NCBI GenBank assembly: GCA_041855385.1
Contig: JBHAEC010000040.1
Span: 1 to 18,371 of the forward strand
Reading direction: 5' to 3'
DNA from: JBHAEC01 sp041855385
Lineage (GTDB): Bacteria; Bacillota; Negativicutes; Veillonellales; Veillonellaceae
DNA: 18,371 bases
Part shown: piece after piece, positions 14,433 to 18,371 of the stretch
How the letters are laid out: each line of letters opens with the position of its first letter
Numbering within the stretch: position 1 is the stretch's first letter
The notes under the pieces: generated by a model
Databases searched by the model: none
The model's input: the letters and a program-made list of their open reading frames with translations, nothing else
What the model was told of the DNA's origin: nothing
Translations under genes and position numbers: made by a program

Positions 14433-15103
14433 TGAATATGTCATTTATACCAAACTTTTTTACCGGATCAAATCTAGCCTTAGGTGTTATGAGCATTACC
14501 TTATCTGCTACGGGTGAGTATGTGTGGGCGGCATGGTGTGTAATTTTTTCTTTGCTGGCCGACGCTTGTGATGGCAGGACTGCAAGGGCACTGGGGGTGG
14601 ACGGCCCCTTGGGAAGAGAATTGGACTCCCTTGCAGATGTTGTCAGCTTTGGTGTAGCTCCTGCATTTATGCTATACGCTCGCGAAGTACATGAGGTAGG
14701 GTGGATTGGGTATATTCCTCTTCTTGTCTTTTCCGTGTTAGGAGGATATCGATTAGCTCGTTTTAATATTATGACGACGGAAGTAAAGGGTTTTTTCTTG
14801 GGACTACCCATTCCGACGGCGGGATGTATGTGTGCGGCCTATGTGCTTTCCGGCGTAACTATGCCTCTTTTAGTGGTTATGATAGCTATGGTAGCCATCG
14901 GCTTTTTAATGGTAAGTGAAGTACATTATCCTGACTTTAAAGGGCAATCTCCGGATAAAATGAATGTGGCGGCTATGATTGTAACGGCAATGGTGGCGGC
15001 ATATATGCTATACTGGGATATGCGTTCTTGGCCTCTGGTGCCGTTTGTGCTCTTTACAGTATTTGGTCTGGTGAATACAGGAATTAACAAATTTCAAAAA
15101 TAG
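14432..15103 (+). CDS. pssA: CDP-diacylglycerol--serine O-phosphatidyltransferase
   Basis: A 223-residue polytopic membrane enzyme of the CDP-alcohol phosphotransferase family that makes phosphatidylserine from CDP-diacylglycerol and serine. The full signature is present: D44, D47-G48, A51-R52, G61, D65 and D69, with the expected spacing. About six hydrophobic helices can be seen. The start ATG shares one base with the psd stop (TAATG). Together with psd this gives phosphatidylethanolamine, a lipid typical of diderm bacteria. Serine as acceptor is inferred from the psd neighbour and the N-terminal sequence (IPNFFTGSNL), both usual for PssA. Confidence 0.95.
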   Translation: MNMSFIPNFFTGSNLALGVMSITLSATGEYVWAAWCVIFSLLADACDGRTARALGVDGPLGRELDSLADVVSFGVAPAFMLYAREVHEVGWIGYIPLLVFSVLGGYRLARFNIMTTEVKGFFLGLPIPTAGCMCAAYVLSGVTMPLLVVMIAMVAIGFLMVSEVHYPDFKGQSPDKMNVAAMIVTAMVAAYMLYWDMRSWPLVPFVLFTVFGLVNTGINKFQK

Positions 15104-15123
15104 ATGAGGAAAGGGACATTTAA

Positions 15124-16392
15124 ATGACCCATATGTTGGACCTTATCCTAATCCCTGTACAGGTAGTAATTATTTTCTATACCCTTTACTACTTTTTGTT
15201 AGCCTTTACGGGGATTTGGGGCCGAAAAGAAAAAAAGAATTATATGCCTAAAAATGACTTTGCCATTGTTGTGTGTGCACATAATGAGGAAGCTGTTATC
15301 GGGCAATTAGTTGACAATCTTCATATTTTGAATTATCCGAAGGAAAAGTACGATATCTTTGTGGTGGCGGACAATTGTACCGACAGTACGGCGGATGTTG
15401 CGCGCAACAAAGGGGCAACCGTTTTTGAACGCTTTAACAAGGAAGAAGTAGGCAAGGGATACGCCATGGGCTGGATGTTTGATAATATCGAGCAAATGGA
15501 AAGAAAGTATGATGCGGTTGCGGTGTTTGATGCGGATAATCTTGTGCACCCTAATTTCCTTTTGGAAATGAATCACCACTTAGAAAAAGGAGAGTCCGTT
15601 ATTCAAGGGTACTTAAATGCAAAGAACCCGAGTGACACATGGGTGGCCGGTACATTTGCTATCGCATTTTGGATGGTTAATCATCTTTGGCATGTGGCGA
15701 AATACAATTTAGGCCTATCTACCGCCCTTGGCGGCACAGGAATGTGCATTCGCATGGATATTATCCGAAACTATGGTTGGGACTGTAACTGTCTGACGGA
15801 AGATATGGAATTTTCCATGAAGCTTCTGATTCACGGCATTAAAACGACTTGGGCGCATGATGCCATTGTATATGATGAAAAGCCGCTCACTTTTATGCAG
15901 TCCTGGAACCAACGCAAACGATGGGCGCAAGGGCATTTTGATTGCGGAGAACGCTACATACCGAAGTTGTTTGTAGAAGGGATCAAGCAGGGGAATATTA
16001 TTATTTTAGATGGGATTTTACAAATTTCTCAACCCTATTTCTTGCTTTTATCGGCTTTTTATGTCATTATGTCCTATATCAATATCATATATCCGATTTA
16101 TACGAATATATTTGACGAGTTTTTGCCTATGACGGCTTGGACTGTCTTAGGTATAGTGGGACAGTACATATTTCCTTTACTTGTTCTGTTACAGATCAAA
16201 GTCCCACCCAAAGTATGGCTCTACTTTCTCCTATATCCTGTCTTTATGTACAGCTGGATTCCGATTACCTTTTTGGGATACCTCAATCGTCATGATAAAG
16301 TATGGTCTCATACGATACATACGCGAGGGGTATCGATGGGAGAAATTGAACTTACCCGCATGGGAAAAATTAATGGAAAAGAGAAGGAGTAG
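15124..16392 (+). CDS. membrane-bound family 2 glycosyltransferase
   Basis: A 422-residue inner-membrane GT2 enzyme resembling BcsA/hyaluronan-synthase-like processive transferases. One helix lies at about residues 5-32. The cytoplasmic GT-A domain then has CAHNEE at 51-56, VADNCTDST, the metal-binding DAD at 136-138, GTGMCIR, the TED catalytic-base motif at 225-227 and QRKRW at 263-267, which in processive enzymes binds the acceptor. Three or four C-terminal helices follow (about residues 285-385). AGGAAAGGG precedes the ATG at 15124; an ATG 9 bases later is an alternative. It sits between pssA and surE in a closely spaced run. Donor, acceptor and whether it polymerises cannot be told from sequence. 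Confidence 0.9.
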   Translation: MTHMLDLILIPVQVVIIFYTLYYFLLAFTGIWGRKEKKNYMPKNDFAIVVCAHNEEAVIGQLVDNLHILNYPKEKYDIFVVADNCTDSTADVARNKGATVFERFNKEEVGKGYAMGWMFDNIEQMERKYDAVAVFDADNLVHPNFLLEMNHHLEKGESVIQGYLNAKNPSDTWVAGTFAIAFWMVNHLWHVAKYNLGLSTALGGTGMCIRMDIIRNYGWDCNCLTEDMEFSMKLLIHGIKTTWAHDAIVYDEKPLTFMQSWNQRKRWAQGHFDCGERYIPKLFVEGIKQGNIIILDGILQISQPYFLLLSAFYVIMSYINIIYPIYTNIFDEFLPMTAWTVLGIVGQYIFPLLVLLQIKVPPKVWLYFLLYPVFMYSWIPITFLGYLNRHDKVWSHTIHTRGVSMGEIELTRMGKINGKEKE

Positions 16393-16394
16393 AT

Positions 16395-17162
16395 ATGCAC
16401 GTATTACTATGTAATGATGATGGCGTAGAGGCACCGGGAATCTGTGATTTAAGCATTGCATTACCGGATGAGTGGCGCATTACCATTATTGCACCCGATT
16501 CGGAGCAAAGTGCAAAATCCCATGCTCTTACTGTGAATCGGCCTCTAAAGCTAAAAAAACTTCCTTCCTATAAGGCGAACATTACTCGTTATTCTCTTTC
16601 GGGAACGCCTGCAGACTGTATGAAATTTGCCTTGGATTATTATATGAAAGAGGACAAGCCGGATCTTCTGATTTCCGGAGTCAACAATGGGTATAATTTA
16701 GGATCCGATGCACTTTACTCGGGAACTGTGGGTGCGGCAATGGAAGGGCTCTTCTACAAAATCCCATCTATTGCTCTTTCGTTGAAACATTATGATAAAA
16801 GACGGGGAGAAGAGATTTTCCCCTTTGTCTCCGAATTTATCGAAGAAGTTTTTGTGAGGCAAAAATTCCAAGGGATGCTAAATATGAATCTTCCTCTTAG
16901 CGGAGAAGTGGGATGGGATAGAGTAAAGGTGGTGGATCAAGGAATGCCTCTATACTCCAATATTTTTGAGGAGTATAAAGATGCCAATGGTGATCCTTAT
17001 TACTATTTGCGTGGGATTCTATCTTTTGACGAGAATGAGAATGAGGGCACCGATGTGGACTGCATAGAAAAAGGATATATTACCGTAAATGCGCTTACAT
17101 GGAGGCAAATCGCCAGCGAGGAAATGGAAGCGTTGGCTCATATCGTAGAGGCTAAGAAGTAA
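16395..17162 (+). CDS. surE: 5'/3'-nucleotidase SurE
   Basis: A 255-residue metal-dependent phosphatase of the SurE family, cytoplasmic, acting on nucleoside monophosphates and sometimes short polyphosphate; linked to stationary-phase survival. The metal-site residues are at the usual places: D8 and D9 in CNDDG, S39 in DSEQSA, and N97 in SGVNNG. The NLGSDALYSGTVGAAMEG stretch completes the family signature. It starts 2 bases after the glycosyltransferase stop, with GAAGGAG ahead, so it is the last protein gene of this co-directional run. The tRNA-Leu gene follows 37 bases later. Confidence 0.96.
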   Translation: MHVLLCNDDGVEAPGICDLSIALPDEWRITIIAPDSEQSAKSHALTVNRPLKLKKLPSYKANITRYSLSGTPADCMKFALDYYMKEDKPDLLISGVNNGYNLGSDALYSGTVGAAMEGLFYKIPSIALSLKHYDKRRGEEIFPFVSEFIEEVFVRQKFQGMLNMNLPLSGEVGWDRVKVVDQGMPLYSNIFEEYKDANGDPYYYLRGILSFDENENEGTDVDCIEKGYITVNALTWRQIASEEMEALAHIVEAKK

Positions 17163-17199
17163 GGGCCAAAATAGAGGCGAACAGGATCTTAGCTTACTT

Positions 17200-17283
17200 G
17201 CGGTTGTGGCGGAATGGCAGACGCGCTACGTTCAGGCCGTAGTGGATAAAACCGTGCGGGTTCAACTCCCGCCAACCGCACCA
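17200..17283 (+). tRNA. tRNA-Leu (anticodon CAG)
   Basis: Acceptor stem GCGGTTG (17200-17206) pairs with CAACCGC (17273-17279), followed by A and an encoded CCA. The anticodon stem CTACG/CGTAG holds loop TTCAGGC, giving CAG for leucine CUG codons. A long variable arm (class II) and T arm GCGGG-TTCAACT-CCCGC complete the cloverleaf. No clear promoter is seen in the 37 bases before it, so it may be made from the surE transcript. Confidence 0.97.
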
Positions 17284-17290
17284 ATATAGA

Positions 17291-17327
17291 CCACCCCTTT
17301 GTCAATACTTGATGAAGGGGTGGATTT
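17291..17327 (+). terminator. terminator after tRNA-Leu
   Basis: CCACCCCTT (17291-17299) pairs with AAGGGGTGG (17315-17323) in a perfect 9-bp stem, followed by ATTTATT. The T tract is broken, but the stem is GC-rich and placed just after the tRNA. Confidence 0.75.
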
Positions 17328-17336
17328 ATTATAGTG

Positions 17337-17365
17337 TTGTAAATAGATGAAAAAAAGTTTATAGT
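17337..17365 (+). promoter_or_regulatory. promoter of the small lipoprotein gene
   Basis: TTGTAA (17337-17342), a 17-base spacer and TATAGT (17360-17365), in the gap between the tRNA terminator and the lipoprotein gene. This gives a 5' leader of roughly 100 bases. Confidence 0.65.
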
Positions 17366-17468
17366 AAAAGCATAAAATATGGTTATATAATTATATTTTA
17401 CACGGACATTTTTATGTTAGTCTTCATAGGTGGTTTGGTTATTGGGTATATTTGTTAGGAGGGTTACT

Positions 17469-18038
17469 ATGAAAAAAATCTTGTCTCTTTTGCTAACGGT
17501 GGTTGCTTTGTTCGTACTGGTAGGTTGTAGCGGCAATCCTTTATCCGGCGGAGGAAGTATATTTACCGATAAGGATATGGCAGCCAAAGCTATCAGTCAA
17601 TTAAAAGAACGATCTGAACTCAAGGGTAAAGAGCTTAAGGTGTTCCAGAATGTAGTGATATTTGATCAAGAAGGCGTAGGAAATATGATTGATATCAATA
17701 TTTTAAAGCCGGGAACAACCGATCAGGTAGATAACTATAAATATAAGGGTGGTACTTGGACCGGCCCTAACCCGGTAAAGATTACGGGAAGTGGAAATAT
17801 GGAAGATAATGTGCAATCCATAGATGCCATTGACTTTTCAAAGATTCCGGAAATATACAAAATTTGTGAGACAAAAGCTAAGGAAATAGACAAGGCTAAA
17901 GTGGAGAAGACGTTAATTTATATTTTGGATATCAATACAGGCAATTATAGAGCAGTTATTGACGTTAAAAGTGATCGAGAAGAATATACGGCAACCTTTG
18001 ACGGAAAAGGCAATTTGCTTGACTTTAAGAAGCAGTAA
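17469..18038 (+). CDS. small lipoprotein of unknown function
   Basis: A 189-residue protein I do not recognise. It starts MKKILSLL, has a hydrophobic core and a lipobox LVGC with lipidation at C20, then a glycine/serine linker (GNPLSGGG). The mature part is charged and rich in beta-prone stretches (VVIFDQEGVGNMIDINIL near residues 58-75, TLIYILDINTG and YTATFDGKG near the end), ending in LDFKKQ. The ending (YRAVIDVKSDREEYTATFDGKGNL) faintly recalls PepSY-like domains, but that is weak. The ATG at 17469 is preceded by AGGAGGG at good distance; an in-frame GTG 39 bases upstream lacks one. It is a single-gene unit with its own promoter and terminator. Confidence 0.8.
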   Translation: MKKILSLLLTVVALFVLVGCSGNPLSGGGSIFTDKDMAAKAISQLKERSELKGKELKVFQNVVIFDQEGVGNMIDINILKPGTTDQVDNYKYKGGTWTGPNPVKITGSGNMEDNVQSIDAIDFSKIPEIYKICETKAKEIDKAKVEKTLIYILDINTGNYRAVIDVKSDREEYTATFDGKGNLLDFKKQ

Positions 18039-18112
18039 TATATGAAAAGTAAAAGAATGCAGTCCGACCGGAAGAGGCATTAATCTAAAATATATTTGAA
18101 ATACGATGAATA

Positions 18113-18154
18113 AAAAGGGTTCTAACGGAGTTGTTTTCCGCCAGAACCCTTTTA
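18113..18154 (+). terminator. terminator of the small lipoprotein gene
   Basis: AAAAGGGTTCT pairs with AGAACCCTTTT (right arm 18143-18153), with an inner CGGA/TCCG stem, followed by A and TTTT. It lies about 75 bases after the stop codon. Symmetry of A and T runs allows it to work in both directions. Confidence 0.85.
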
Positions 18155-18260
18155 TTTTGAGTTATGAATAAAAATTTTTATAAAAATTGTTAAGAAAAGA
18201 AGGAGTTGTCACAAAAAAGTTAAAATAAATCTAATAGTGCGAAATTTTTATTTGCATATG

Positions 18261-18289
18261 TTGAAAAACAGTTAATAAAGATTTATAGT
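18261..18289 (+). promoter_or_regulatory. promoter-like sequence near the right edge
   Basis: TTGAAA (18261-18266), a 17-base spacer and TATAGT (18284-18289). It shares TTTATAGTAAAA with the promoter at 17337-17365. It points toward the end of a probable minus-strand gene, so it may be a chance AT-rich match or an antisense promoter. Confidence 0.35.
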
Positions 18290-18302
18290 AAAAAATGTAA
18301 AA

Positions 18303-18328
18303 TAAAAAACTCGATTCAAAAGAACCGA
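18303..18328 (-). terminator. terminator of a minus-strand gene at the right edge
   Basis: On the minus strand CTCGGTTC, loop TTTT, GAATCGAG form an 8-bp stem (one G-T wobble) followed by TTTTTTATTTT. On the plus strand the stem has a mismatch and no T tract, so it belongs to the minus strand. Confidence 0.7.
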
Positions 18329-18335
18329 GAAAAAA

Positions 18336-18371
18336 CTATTGCTCTACATCGAGCAGCTGAAGCGATTTGAA
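18336..18371 (-). CDS. 3' end of a minus-strand gene (partial)
   Basis: Read leftward from the window edge, an open frame ends FKSLQLLDVEQ followed by TAG at 18338-18336, just before a minus-strand terminator. Eleven codons are too few to name the product; the call rests on the terminator placed right after the stop. Confidence 0.45.
   Translation of the reverse strand, partial: FKSLQLLDVEQ

Noticed and set aside
1..18371. CRISPR arrays, insertion sequences, integrase or phage genes, toxin-antitoxin pairs
   Set aside because: I saw no regularly spaced repeats, transposase motifs, terminal repeats or paired small toxin genes on either strand.

Overview
The window reads as chromosomal DNA of an anaerobic, low-GC Firmicute, most likely a diderm member of the Negativicutes (Veillonella/Dialister/Megasphaera-like). 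The reasons are strong AGGAGG-type ribosome binding sites and low-GC codon use, together with a Tat-exported [NiFe] uptake hydrogenase, a periplasmic-type CbiK cobaltochelatase, and Psd/PssA for phosphatidylethanolamine. The genus is inference; no marker in the window fixes it. No insertion sequence, phage gene or CRISPR array is visible.

Layout. (1) 93-407: a classical thioredoxin, then a 385-bp gap holding a terminator and weak promoter candidates. (2) 793-5347: a tight plus-strand hydrogenase operon, hyaA (small subunit, TTG start, Tat signal), hyaB (large subunit), hyaC (cytochrome b), hyaD (maturation protease) and a short stand-alone HupH/HyaF-type domain, closed by a strong hairpin terminator. 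(3) 5514-6563: a PLP-dependent threonine aldolase with its own good promoter. (4) 6668-9083, minus strand: a consensus promoter, a cobalamin riboswitch, an expression-platform terminator, cbiK with a signal peptide, a terminator, then an ABC-transporter solute-binding lipoprotein. (5) 9215-17162, plus strand: recG, a 62-residue 4-oxalocrotonate-tautomerase-like gene with its own promoter, guaB, then a tightly packed envelope cluster wecG/tagA-like, psd, pssA, membrane GT2 glycosyltransferase and surE. (6) 17200-17283: tRNA-Leu(CAG) with a following hairpin. (7) 17469-18038: an unrecognised small lipoprotein with its own promoter and terminator. (8) 18336-18371: the apparent last codons of a minus-strand gene entering from the right, followed by a minus-strand terminator.

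How the parts work together. The hydrogenase operon would oxidise periplasmic H2 and pass electrons through cytochrome b to the quinone pool; HyaD trims the large subunit and the HupH-like protein probably helps assembly. The cbiK unit is wired to B12 status by an OFF-type riboswitch and makes a periplasmic metal chelatase, with a binding-protein lipoprotein next to it. The psd-pssA pair makes phosphatidylserine and then phosphatidylethanolamine, and sits with two glycosyltransferases of unknown glycan product.

The most unusual item is the riboswitch-controlled, exported CbiK next to an orphan tetrapyrrole/metal-type binding protein. Most of the rest is well-known gene families in a compact arrangement.
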